DNA from: Branchipolynoe longqiensis
Lineage: Eukaryota > Annelida > Polychaeta > Phyllodocida > Polynoidae
Length of the DNA: 64,000 nucleotides
Assembly (NCBI GenBank): GCA_030323885.1
Contig: CM059193.1
Coordinates: 73,135,543 to 73,199,542, forward strand
Direction: 5' to 3'
Below the pieces are notes generated by a model. That model did not search any database and was not told the origin of the DNA. It saw only the letters and a program-made list of their open reading frames with translations. Every line of letters starts with the position of its first letter. Position 1 is the stretch's first letter. Of this stretch, positions 32,074-42,179 are shown in pieces. Position numbers and translations under genes: made by a program.

Positions 32074-32421
32074 AGTTGCATAGGCTGATGGTTTTGAGTT
32101 TCTGAAATTTTCTGAGATAAATACATTAGGTTGATCGTTATTATGTACCTTACTTTAGCTTAAAGTAACTTGTATTTAAAGTGGCTAACTTTTGAGATAT
32201 TTGAAGTGTAACCATGCAAAATTTATTTTGGCAAGCATGCCAAAACTCTGACCCCATAGGCTTCTGCAGTAACAGGTTATATTCAATTGCCTCGGTATTC
32301 CCTTCTGTGTGGTGACAAATGTTTAATAAGTGCACCAGTATCTAAGTTAGATATGTAGAATCACAGTTAGATAAGTTGTTTTGGTTTTGAAAATTTTATA
32401 TTTTCATCGGCATATGCAACT
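32074..32421. mobile_element. TTAA-flanked MITE, copy 6
   Basis: TTAA at 32070-32073 and 32422-32425; ends AGTTGCATAGGCTGATGG and CATCGGCATATGCAACT. An 81 bp interior part (32195-32275) is copied exactly at 33068-33148. Confidence 0.95.
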
Positions 32422-32664
32422 TTAAAGTATCAGCACTGTGGCAAACCAACCTTAAAAAAACATAGAAGGAAAAAACCCACCCACCTAAATGGAAGCTGAA
32501 ATGCAATCTGCAGATTAACCCGGTGGCGGTAGCTATTGTGATATGCCCGAACAGATAACAACATTTCAATTTGTCCCTTCATAGTTTACTGCCTGTATTT
32601 GATAACAATGGGACGTTGCCCCCCACTCCCCCCCCCCACCCACCATGCCCCCTTCATCTGACTC

Positions 32665-32858
32665 TGGGTCTCCCATGTTGGTAGATCGTGGGTTCGAACC
32701 CTGGTCGAGTCAAACTAATGACTTAAAAATTGTCAGGATAATGTGACTGAGTGGGATATCAGGTCATGGTGCTGGCACCCTGATCTTCCAGTGGGGCAGC
32801 TCTATAAAGTCGCCATGAGTGCACACTGTCACAATTTATCCATTGTATTGACCTTAGA
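32665..32858 (+). mobile_element. SINE-A fragment leading into the hairpin mosaic
   Basis: Starts within the head (TGTTGGTAGATCGTGGGTTC), has a B box GGGTTCGAACCC, lacks an internal part, and dissolves after GACCTTAGATG where the fold-back sequences begin. Confidence 0.8.
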
Positions 32859-33230
32859 TGTCAAGGCTCTACAATGTAGAATCCTTGACAGGATAAAGTG
32901 ACGAATAAGGAAATAATGTACCCCAAGCATGGAAGGATGCTTGGGGTACATTAGTTATACTGTACTAATATACCCCAAGATGTATACTGCTTGATTTTGA
33001 GATAGACGCCCTCTGACTCTGTAGAAGTATTCACCTATCTCGGAATGGTGATGGGTGAATACTTGCAAGATATTTGAAGTGTAACCATGCAAAATTTATT
33101 TTGGCAAGCATGCCAAAACTCTGACCCCATAGGCTTCTGCAGTAACAGAAGCCTATGGGGTTACATTATAAGACATGGAATCATGCTATCCACCCTAACC
33201 ACTAAGGAAAGTGGATAGGGTGGATAGGAC
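32859..33230. repeat. mosaic of fold-back hairpins built from neighbouring elements
   Basis: Consecutive perfect or near-perfect inverted repeats: 32859-32866/32883-32890; 32915-32930/32937-32952 (16 bp stem, 6-base loop); 33025-33035/33054-33064 (11 bp stem); 33124-33139/33146-33161 (16 bp stem, 6-base loop); 33186-33202/33211-33227 (17 bp, one mismatch). One arm and loop of most hairpins is identical to nearby DNA: 32895-32915 equals 31398-31418 of the LINE, 32918-32940 equals 30273-30295, 33032-33047 resembles 31112-31127, 33068-33148 equals 32195-32275 of the MITE, and 33185-33197 equals 31280-31292. See findings. Confidence 0.85.
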
Positions 33231-33479
33231 AAGGACTGATAAATAACTGAAACTTTAGCTAACTCGGGCGCGCTTTGGACTCATACATCCCCCGTGACAC
33301 ATTTGGAACTCCAGGGTTAGCTAACCCGGCACCCTCCTTTAACCCAGGTGAGGTTAAAAATTGGCTCATACATATGGGCCCCGGTCTGGGTAGGGGTGAA
33401 TCTGTATTCCAACCCAACACATTCTTGAAGATTTGTACTGCCTATCATGGATAAGTCTGAATAGACTTGTTTTCACCAT
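33231..33479. other. short intergenic stretch with duplicated motif
   Basis: TTAGCTAAC followed by CGGG-type sequence occurs at 33256 and 33317, and GGCTCATACAT-like sequence at 33278 and 33363. No gene. Confidence 0.5.
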
Positions 33480-33740
33480 TAGACAGTTTGTCGATAGAAA
33501 GCCCAAGCCTACATGTTTACCGACCCAAGGGATATTTAACCTCCCACACCACATAGACATGGTATGAGAGCAACTTGCCTTTGATGACACTGTAAGTTAT
33601 ACACAGCGGTGAAAATCCAAATTGGCAGATGTGAATTGGCACAGGGAATCAAACCACCGACCTTCACATTAGGAGTCTGACCTAGAAAAAAGTCAGACAC
33701 TCTATCCACTCCACCACAGAGAACACACATGCGAATACTT
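33480..33740 (-). mobile_element. SINE-B (second tRNA-derived SINE family)
   Basis: On the minus strand the head reads TGTGGTGGAGTGGATAGAGT, followed by TCTGACTTTTTTCTAGGTC, then a B-box-like GGTTTGATTCC and a body ending near GGGCTTTCTATCGACAAAC. The same family is at 44790-45080. Confidence 0.85.
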
Positions 33741-33950
33741 ATAGCGCCTGAGGCAGAGTTAAATGTTCCAAGCATTTAATTAAATTTTATATTTGTGTTG
33801 ATGTTATAATGAAGAAAATATATCAAATTAGATTGTTTTTATATTATTAAAGTTCTCCATCCTGGATAACATAGAATATAAAAGAAACGACACAAATAAC
33901 AGATTCACAAAAAGATCATTTAAAATCGTGAAGATCTTTCATCAATCTAA

Positions 33951-35259
33951 TGCCCCGGTCAGATACACGTTAGTGGACGTAGTTGAACATAGGTGAACAT
34001 ACTGGAGGCTAACGTGGGTCATATAGTGTAAGTACGTTAAACTATTTTGAAATACATTAAGGTTCGTCAGGTTTTGGTACAGATAAATATGTTACGGTAC
34101 GGATAAATATGTTACGGTACGGATGCTAGTACATTCAACTAGGTTCAACTATGTTAGCCTCCACTACATTCACCTATTTCCACTAACGGCTATGTGACCA
34201 GGGTTTCGTCCAAGTACACTAGAGTATGCCAGAGTACGCTATGTAAAGGGCGCATTCCATATACGCGTAATGCGAATGCGAATGCGACAAAAAATCAAAA
34301 CGCCTTGAAACCTATGAGCTACATTCCATATACGCGTAATGCGTAATGCGAATGCGAATAAAATCCATTATCACGATCGCTCCATGTAGCGATCGGTGCG
34401 TAATGCGTAAAGGTGGTGCAAATAGGAAAGCATCAGTCGCATTTGTCCATTGATATAAGGCTGGAGGAGGCGACTGATAATTACGGACAGCCGGGACAAG
34501 GTGGTGCGAACAGAAAAGCATCAGTCGCATTTGTCCATTGATATAAGGCTGGAGGAGGCGACTGATAATTACGGTCTTCATGAGAAATATGAAGAATGGG
34601 ACGGTGCAAACATGTAGGTTTATGCGGCGGACCTGTTAGGAAGCAGTCTTCAAGGTGGTGCGAATAGAAAATCATCAGTCGCATTTGTCCATTGATATAA
34701 GGCTGGAGGAGGCGACTGATAATTACGGACAGCCGGGACAAGGTGGTGCGAACAGAAAAGCATCAGTCGCATTTGTCCATTGATATAAGGCTGGAGGAGG
34801 CGACTGATAATTACGGTCTTCATGAGAAATATGAAGAATGGGACGGTGCAAACATGTAGGTTTATGCGGCGGACCTGTTAGGAAGCAGTCTTCAAGGTGG
34901 TGCGAATAGAAAATCATCAGTCGCATTTGTCCATTGATATAAGGCTGGAGGAGGCGACTGATAATTACGGACAGCCGGGACAAGGTGGTGCGAACAGAAA
35001 AGCATCAGTCGCATTTGTCCATTGATATAAGGCTGGAGGAGGCGACTGATAATTACGGTCTTCATGAGAAATATGAAGAATGGGACGGTGCAAACATGTA
35101 GGTTTATGCGGCGGACCTGTTAGGAAGCACTCTTCAAGGTGGTTCAACTATGTTCATCTACGTTCAACTATGTTCACCTACGTTCAACTACGTTAGCCTC
35201 CACTACGTTAGCCTCCACTGCGTTCAACTACGTCCACTAACGTGTATGTGACCGGGGCA
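33951..35259. mobile_element. TIR element family GCCCCGGTCA, with internal satellite
   Basis: The outer ends TGCCCCGGTCAGATACACG (33951) and CGTGTATGTGACCGGGGCA (to 35259) are inverted over at least 35 bp. 33951-34203 by itself resembles a complete 250 bp relative (like 54254-54498), and the 34410-35135 interior is a tandem array. No transposase is seen. The structure may be compound. Confidence 0.8.
34410..35135. repeat. 242 bp tandem repeat, three units
   Basis: Units begin at 34410, 34652 and 34894; the second and third appear identical. Each unit contains two copies of a sub-repeat of about 75-85 bp (CATCAGTCGCATTTGTCCAT, GGCTGGAGGAGGCGACTGAT). The same sub-repeat, diverged, is in the element at 37897-38532. 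Confidence 0.95.
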
Positions 35260-35262
35260 TGT

Positions 35263-35590
35263 TTGTTTGTTGTTTTACGTCCTAGCAACAGCTAAGGTCA
35301 TATCAGGATGGGTACCAACTTGTGACAGTGCGCATTGATAGCGACTTTCTAGTGCTGTCCCACTGGGAAACCAGGCCGCCGGCACCATGACCTGGTATCC
35401 CACTCAGTCACATTATCCTGACACTGAGCACACCAGTCCATGTCCTATCCTAATAATGCCGAGCGCCTGGCTAGGAAGCGACAAGTATCAATTTTTAAGT
35501 CATTGGTTTGACTCGACCAGGGTTCGAACCGACGACCCCACGATCTACCAGCATGGGAGACGGACGCTCTAACTCATTCGGCCATACCAG
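35263..35590 (-). mobile_element. SINE-A, near full length
   Basis: Minus-strand copy abutting the right end of the TIR element; head ends at GGCCATACC; B box GGTTCGAACC. A short GCATG motif occurs on both sides. Confidence 0.9.
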
Positions 35591-35673
35591 AGCATGAGGA
35601 TAGATGTCCCCAGTTGCAAGTGGTTAGTTGTTGGACTTATACCTCCGGGCAACAGCCAGTTGCAAGGGTGAGG

Positions 35674-35708
<35 letters not shown>

Positions 35709-36148
35709 ATATAGCTACGAAGAAGCTATGTATCCAGGGTAGTGTTCCCCAGTTCAACTAGGCAGGTAAGAACACACAAACACACATACACACTGAAACA
35801 ACTATTTTGGCACTGACATTGAAAGAACCCTGGGTGCCCCCCCCCCCTCCCCCCACACACACACTCCTTCCTCCCCGCCCCCACCCCAGCAACCCTTGCT
35901 AAGAAAAGCCTGCTTCGGACGTCAATAAGCGAACCCCAGCTTTGAAAGGTGACATTTGGGTTCGTAACGCCAGCACCCATTGGCTCCTCCAGTACCTTGT
36001 CCCTCCGAGAGTATGGTCACTCACCCACCATGCTACCAGTTTGTATACTTCCACCTCCACCCCCGACCTCAGCGCCCTCCCCCTACCCACACACCTTCAC
36101 CCCCCCCCCCCCCGTACACACACAACATATACATGTGTGTATTATATC

Positions 36149-36181
<33 letters not shown>

Positions 36182-36221
36182 ATGTATATATATATATATA
36201 AATATATATTATATATAAATA
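35591..36221. other. intergenic DNA with (TA)n and C-runs
   Basis: (TA)n at 35673-35715 and 36146-36215, C-runs at 35838-35856 and 36098-36113. Proline-rich frames here are compositional. Confidence 0.55.
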
Positions 36222-36460
36222 ATGACTTAAAAATTGATAATTGTTGCTTCCTAGCCTGGCGCTCGGGCAAGGACTGGTTGGCTCAGTGTCAGGATAATGT
36301 GACTGAGTGGGATATCAGGTCATAGTTCTGGCAGCCTGGTCTCCCAGTGGGGCAGCACTATAAAAGTCACCATAAGTGTGCATAAGTGTGCACTGTCACA
36401 AGTCGGTACCTGTCCTGATATAACATTAGATGTTGCCAAGACGTAAAACTCCAACCACCA
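36222..36460 (+). mobile_element. SINE-A, headless
   Basis: Starts at AATGACTTAAAAATTGATAA and ends in the CGTAAAACTCCAACCACC tail. Confidence 0.85.
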
Positions 36461-36552
36461 AATCTTAACCCATGTCAGGCTGAACATGTTGAAATCTATT
36501 ACGCAGTCCAACTTCCCATTGGAGCAAAGGTCCACCAGTGTAGTTTGCTGTC

Positions 36553-37420
36553 TAAAGCTGCATAGTCCGATGAAAGCATCACTTGTTCAAAACCCAAAAG
36601 ACTCATCTACATTTGATTCTACATATCCAACTTAGATAGTTGTGAACTTAAAGCTGCATAGTCCGATGAAATATCAAATTTTCAAAACCAAACCAATGAT
36701 CTAGATTTGATTTTCCATATCTAAGTTAGATACTGATGCGCTTATTAAGCATTTGTTTCTGCATAGAAGGCAATACTGAGTCAATTTAACAGAACCTGTT
36801 ACTGCAGAAGTCTATGGTGTCAGAGTTTTGACACGCTTGCCAAAACTAATTTTCCATGTTTGCACTCAAAATATCTCAAAAGTTTACCATTTAAATTAAA
36901 AGTAACTTTGTACTAATGTAAAGTAGATACTAGTGATCGATCTAATATTTTTATCTCAGAAAAAATACAGAAATTCAAAACCATCGGACTATGCAACTTT
37001 AAGGCAGCATAGTCCGATGGTTTTGAATTTCTCTCATTTTCTGAGATAACTATATTAGGTTGATTGTTATAATCTACCTTACTTTAGATTGAAGTAACTT
37101 TTATTTTAAATGGCTAACCTTTGAGCTATTTGAAGGTAAAATGTGCAAAATTAGTCTTGGCAAGCATGGCAAAACTATTGACACCATAGGCTTCTGCAGT
37201 AACAGGTTCTATTAAATTGCCTCAGTATTCCCTTCTCTGTGGCGACAACTATTTAATAAGTGGACCAGTATCTAAGAGAGATTATAGTAATAGGATCAAA
37301 TCTAGATAATTGTTCCGGTTTTGGAAATTTGATGTTTTCACCAGACTATGCAGCTTTAAGGTTGCAGAGTCCGATAAAAGCCAAAACTTTTCAAAAGCGA
37401 AACACTTAACTAAATTTGAA
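36553..37420. mobile_element. head-to-tail array of TTAA-flanked MITEs
   Basis: Four consecutive members: a truncated copy (about 36553-36650), a complete copy (about 36655-36998, TTAA both sides), a second complete copy in the opposite sense (about 37003-37358, sharing the TTAA between them), and the start of a fourth (37361-37420). Confidence 0.85.
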
Positions 37421-37445
37421 CCTGCGCCAGCCTGCCACCAACAGA

Positions 37446-37775
37446 CCAGACGGGATGGCCGAATGAGTTAGAGCATCCGTCCCCCGTGTTGATAGATCGC
37501 GGGTTCGAACCCTAGTCGAGTCAAACCAATGACTTAAAAATTGACACTTGTTGCTTCCTAGCCTGGCGCTCGGCATTATTAGGATAGGGCAAGAACTGCG
37601 TGGCTCAGTGTCAGGATAATATGACTGAGTGTGATGTCAGGTCATGGTGCTGACAGCCTGTTCTTCCAGTGGGGTAGCACTATAAAGTCACCATGTGTGC
37701 GCACTGTCACAAGTTGGTACCTGTCCTGATATGACCTGAGATGTTGCTAGGACATAGAACAACAACAAACAAACA
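37446..37775 (+). mobile_element. SINE-A, full length
   Basis: Head GACGGGATGGCCGAATGAG, B box GGGTTCGAACCC, body and CAACAACAAACAAACAA tail. Confidence 0.95.
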
Positions 37776-38580
37776 ATGTGACTGAGCGGGAAATCAGGTC
37801 ATGGTATCGCTGGCCTGGTCTCCCAGTGGGGCAGCACTATAAAGTCGCCATGAGTGCGCACTGCCGCAAGTCGATACCCATCCTGATGTGACCTTAAGGG
37901 CGCATTCCTTACATGCGGTATGCGAATGTGACAAAAAATCCAAACGCCTTGAAGTCAATGGACTACATTCCTGACACGCGGTATGCGAATGCGAATGCGT
38001 CAACTCGATCGGTCCCTGTAGCGATCGGTGCAGCATGCGGTGTGCGAATAGAAACGTCAGTCGCACTTGTCCATTAGTTTTAGACGAGGAGAGGCAACTG
38101 AGCATTACGGAACGGTCACACACAAGGGTGCAGAGGGGAAACATATGGTAGTGGTGGTGGTGGGGTTCAGTCAGTCGCACTTGTCCATTAATTTTAGATG
38201 AGGAGAGGCAACTGAGCATTACGGAACGGTCACACACAAGGGTGCAGAGGGGAAACATATGGTAGTGGTGGTGGTGGGGTTCGGGTTGGTAAAAATGCTA
38301 CCATAGCCACAAAATATGAATACTTATCTATAATTTGGTAATTATAAAGGTAGGAACCCCCATGTGACGTACCAAGAGGTATATAGATATAAATGCATTA
38401 TTAGGTCATATACAGTGCAGTATTGAGTATACTTGTTTATTTTTATTTGTTAAATATAGTCGCATGCCGCATGCCGAGTGTAAGGAATCATGCCATTCGC
38501 ATACCGCATACCGCGTGTAAGGAATGCACCCTTCAGATGTTGCTAGGTCGTAAAACAATAACAAACAAACAAACAAACCT
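37776..38580 (+). mobile_element. second SINE-A body and tail, split by a TIR element
   Basis: 37776-37896 covers the body to GATGTGACCTTA; the tail resumes at 38533 (CAGATGTTGCTAGG) and ends in AACAAACAAACAAAC near 38578. Confidence 0.85.
37897..38532. mobile_element. TIR element (AGGGCGCATTCC ends)
   Basis: Ends AGGGCGCATTCCTTACA and GTGTAAGGAATGCACCCT, inserted into SINE-A at its TTA (right copy now TCA). It contains a 118 bp tandem duplication at about 38050-38285 with the CAGTCGCACTTGTCCATTA motif, plus ATGCGAATGCG-type subterminal words. Confidence 0.85.
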
Positions 38581-38907
38581 GCCTCCAACATGCACTGGTT
38601 ATTACGTCACAGTGTCGTCTGCGCCAGACTGCCACCAACATGCACCTGGTTATTACGTCAGGATAGTGCTGCCCATGCGATGTCGTCTGCGTCGGATTAC
38701 CGTCGGAGTACGCCAAACAAAGTCGTCCTGCGTTGGATTGCTGCTAAACATCACAAAGCGTGCTGCGAATGGCGAGTGTTGTTTAAACGCCGGTTTGGCG
38801 CCTGGGCCTGGAGAACACGTGGTCAAATCGAATTAAGCCACCGAGCTTTGCGTGAGCACTGCTGCCTGTGAGAGCGACCCAGGTAAACAAGGCACATGGA
38901 GAAAAAC

Positions 38908-39200
38908 AAGACATGTTTGTTTGTTGTTGTTTTACGTCCAAGCAACATCTAAAGTCACATCAGGATGGGTACCGACTTGTGGCAGTGTGAACTCATGGCG
39001 ACTTTATAGTGCTGCCCCACTGGGAGACCAGGCCACTGATACCATGACCTGATTTCCCACTCAGTGACATTATCCTGACACTGAGCCAACCACTCCTTGC
39101 CCTATCCCAATAATGCTGAGCACCAGGCTAGGAAGCGACAAGTATCAATTTTTAAGTCATTGGTTTGACTCGACTGGGAACTGAACTCCCGACCTTCCAC
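38908..39200 (-). mobile_element. SINE-A, 5' part diverged
   Basis: Tail TTTGTTGTTGTTTTACGTCC and full body; the head is replaced by unrelated sequence after GGGAACTGAACTCCC. Confidence 0.85.
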
Positions 39201-39249
39201 AAGGCAGGTGTGGCTAGCTGGTTTTGGTAGTGTTTTTTTGCATTTTTCT

Positions 39250-39580
39250 AAGCTTGTCTGTTGTCGTTTTACGTCCTAGCAACATCTAACGTCACATCAG
39301 GACAGGTCCCGACTTGTGGCAGTGCGAACTCATGGCGACTTTATAGTGATGCCCCACTAGAAGACCTGGTCACTGATACCATGACCTGATTTCCTGCTCA
39401 GTCACATTATCATGATAGTGAACAAACCAGCCCTTGCCCTATAGTAGTAGTGCCAAGCGTCAGGTTAGATAGCAAAAACTATAAATTTGATACGTCATTG
39501 GTTTGACTCGACTGAGAATCGAACTCACGACCTTTCATATGGAAAGCCTGCGCTCTACCAATTCGGTCACCGCGTCATGT
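39250..39580 (-). mobile_element. SINE-A variant with altered head
   Basis: Adjacent second copy. The head reads TGACGCGGTGACCGAATTGG in sense orientation, a different tRNA-like start from the usual GACGGGATGGCCG, as also seen at 40317. Confidence 0.8.
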
Positions 39581-39707
39581 GTGCTCTAACTAATATATGT
39601 ATAAGAATAAGTATAAGAATAAAACCGCACATCCAGTTCACACAGACAGACAGACCATGAGCCGACTGAGAAAAGCAGGGATGAGTATGCTCTAACTATT
39701 ATAAGTA

Positions 39708-40285
39708 TAGACCTCTTTCAATGTTTATAAACATTGTGTATGCGCACGCAGCTTGGCTGCAGAACGAATGCACACTGCCATTGAGTTTGCCAATACGCGC
39801 AGTTCAAAATGTCAATTTTATTCAAAGTTAATAGAAATTCAGAAGCCTAACCGTATAAATTTAATATAATCTGTTGGTTGAATATATTCTATATATGTGT
39901 TCCAAGCAGTTTGTGTCTAGGTGCTGTCGTTTTAGAGATATTTCACTTTTTCTGTATGAAAATTGCTCACGGCCATTGACAATGCATTGAGTTTGTCGAT
40001 ACGCGCAGTTCAAAATGTCAATTTTATTCAAAATTAATAGAAATGCAGAAGCCTAACCTTATAAATTCAATATAATCTGTTCATTGAATATGTTTTCTAT
40101 ATGCGTTCTAAGCAGTTTGTTTCTAAGTGGTGTGGTGTGGTGTTACTGTTAGAGATATTTCACATTTTCGCTATGAAGATTGCTCATAGCCATTGTGTTT
40201 GCAGTGTGACAGTGTGTCATCCTGCAGCCAAGCAGCACACGCACTGACCTAAATACCTCTGCTGACGTCATATGAAATAGGTCTA
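39708..40285. mobile_element. TIR element containing two 206 bp units
   Basis: Ends TAGACCTCTTTCA and TGAAATAGGTCTA with the 6 bp flank TAAGTA duplicated (39702-39707, 40286-40291). Internal units begin near 39781 and 39987 with TTGAGTTTGCC(A/G)ATACGCG and are tandem. Confidence 0.85.
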
Positions 40286-40316
40286 TAAGTATAACTATAT
40301 CTATAAGACTTCATAA

Positions 40317-40600
40317 CTAGGCGCGGTGGCTGAATCGGTAATCTTTTCAAATTGATACTTGTCGCTTCATAGCCTGGTGCTCGGCATTAATAGGATAGTG
40401 CAAGGACTGGTTGGCTCAGTGTCAGGATAATGTGACTGAGTGGAATATCGGGCCATGGGTGCCAGCAGCCTGATTTCCCAGTGGGGCAGCACTATAAAGT
40501 CGCAATGAGTGCACACAGTCACAAATCGGTGCCCCTCCTGATATGACCTTATATGTTGCCAGGACAAAACTCCAACAACCAACCAACCAACCCAGTTGAC
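40317..40600 (+). mobile_element. SINE-A with internal head deletion
   Basis: Begins GGCGCGGTGGCTGAATCGG, skips the anticodon-to-B-box part, and continues at TTGATACTTGTCGC to the CCAACAACCAACC tail. Confidence 0.8.
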
Positions 40601-41115
40601 AGGCCATTAGCCGGCTGAGACGCTAGCAGCCCGGCCACGCCACCTACAGGTGGAATGTGGCGGCGTGCAAGACTGATGCCGCGCTTATTCACCCACACAT
40701 GGCCAGCTAGAGCTCCAAACCATAACTCCACAACCAGGTTGACGAACTGTAACTAACATTCTACTTCCATCTGTGTGCGGGGCGGGGGGGGGGGGGGGGT
40801 GTTTGTGGGAGGGGGGGGGGGAACTCTGTCTTCCAAGCGCAGGCTGAGTCAGAGTTTGTTTGTGTGTTGTTGTGTTACGTCCTAGCAACATCTAAGAACA
40901 TTACAGGTCGGGGCTGAGTCATATATCCCCAGTTTAGTATTACTATTATTAGTGCATCATGGACCTTTCACCGCCCTGATATGACCGTAGTTGTTGCTAG
41001 GACGCAAAACAAAACAGAAAGAAGCTTGTTATTTTTATAAAGTAGGCAATGCACATTCTGCTATTTTAGATTTCTCAACTCCCGCCTCCTTACTTTATAC
41101 GTCATAATCATTTTC
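40601..41115. other. intergenic DNA with SINE scraps
   Basis: 40857-40910 is a SINE-A tail (minus) and 40974-41012 another (plus). A G-run lies at 40782-40821. No gene. Confidence 0.6.
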
Positions 41116-41126
41116 TTTTCAGATAA

Positions 41127-41406
41127 ACAAGACGGGATGGCTGAATGAGTTAGAGCGTCCATCTCTCATGCTGGTAGATCGTGGGTCCGAACCCTGGTCG
41201 AGTCAAACCAATGACTTACAAATTTATACATGTCACTTCTTAGCCAGGCACTCTGCATTAATAGAATAGGGACTGGTTGGCTCAGTGTCAGCATAATGTG
41301 ACTGAGTGGGATATCAGGTCATGGTACCAGTGGCCTGGTTTCCCAGTGGGACAGCACTTAGACCTTAGATGTTGCTAGGACGTATAAACAACCAACAAAC
41401 AAACAT
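41127..41406 (+). mobile_element. SINE-A with 11 bp target duplication, internally deleted
   Basis: Flanked by CTTTTCAGATA (41116-41126, 41407-41417). It lacks the body part between GGGACAGCACTTA and GACCTTAGATG. Confidence 0.9.
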
Positions 41407-41499
41407 CTTTTCAGATATAATTACAATAATACACATTTTTAGTAACTAGTGTGGGTTTTTTCTTCTTTTATTTATGTGATGTATAAGCATTATGCGAAC

Positions 41500-42030
41500 A
41501 GAAAGGCGCGGAAGGGAATTTATTATTATTACCCATTTATTACCACTTATTACTCGTAATGTATTTACTCCGTTCCTTCCATCATGTGACCGGTGGCGCC
41601 ACCACCGGCCCAAACCCTAATGGGGCTGTCACATTACGACGTTTCTCACCAACGCGCGCCGACGTGTTGCCTTTTTGGGTGAAACGTCGGCACGCGTCGG
41701 GAAGCGTTACGCGCGCGTTACCGGGGCGTCGATACACGTTGAGTGATAGCAACGCGTGAATGGACACGTCGCCGCGCGTCGGGTCGCGCCAATTGTTTTG
41801 TGCTTGCGCAAAACTTTCGGCGCGCGGCGACGCGTTGGAGGGGGCGTTACAGACGCGCCACCAACGCGCTACTAGCACGCTGCAACCCGTCGAATTTTCT
41901 CCCAAAACGCCGAAAAGTTGGACGTGTCTCAAGCCCTAGCAAATATCTTGCGCGTTGGCGGCGCGCCGGGGGGAAACGTCGTAGTGTGACAGCACCATAA
42001 CTACGGGCGCATTGTCATTCACGCTCGAGA
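41500..42030 (+). repeat. GGTGGCGCCACC repeat hosting a TIR element
   Basis: Host parts 41500-41620 and 41998-42030 match 26590-26735 in inverse orientation. Confidence 0.8.
41621..41997. mobile_element. 377 bp TIR element with TAA target duplication
   Basis: Ends TGGGGCTGTCACATTACGAC and GTCGTAGTGTGACAGCACCA; TAA at 41618-41620 and 41998-42000. It is very CpG-rich (ACGCGCG words), unlike its surroundings. The paralogous repeat at 26.6 kb lacks it. TAA/TTA targets fit PIF/Harbinger. Confidence 0.9.
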
Positions 42031-42179
42031 ATGTGTTTATCATGTTAATTATATTTTTATATCATGTTAATTATAATAATCACATAATGCAATGATTATA
42101 CAAAATATAAAGGATTTGCATTCACATTGCATGTGTTACTAGTAGTGCCACTTTGGCAAGTGTGGTTGATCAAAGACTA

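Noticed and set aside
34312..35147. Repeated minus-strand frames of 60-89 codons
   Set aside because: Identical frames spaced by 242 bp come from the tandem repeat, not from genes.
38423..38836. 137-codon plus-strand open frame
   Set aside because: It spans the end of a TIR element and a SINE tail, so it is chimeric by chance.
41582..42000. Arg-rich frames on both strands
   Set aside because: They lie within the CpG-rich MITE at 41621-41997 and show no conserved motif.
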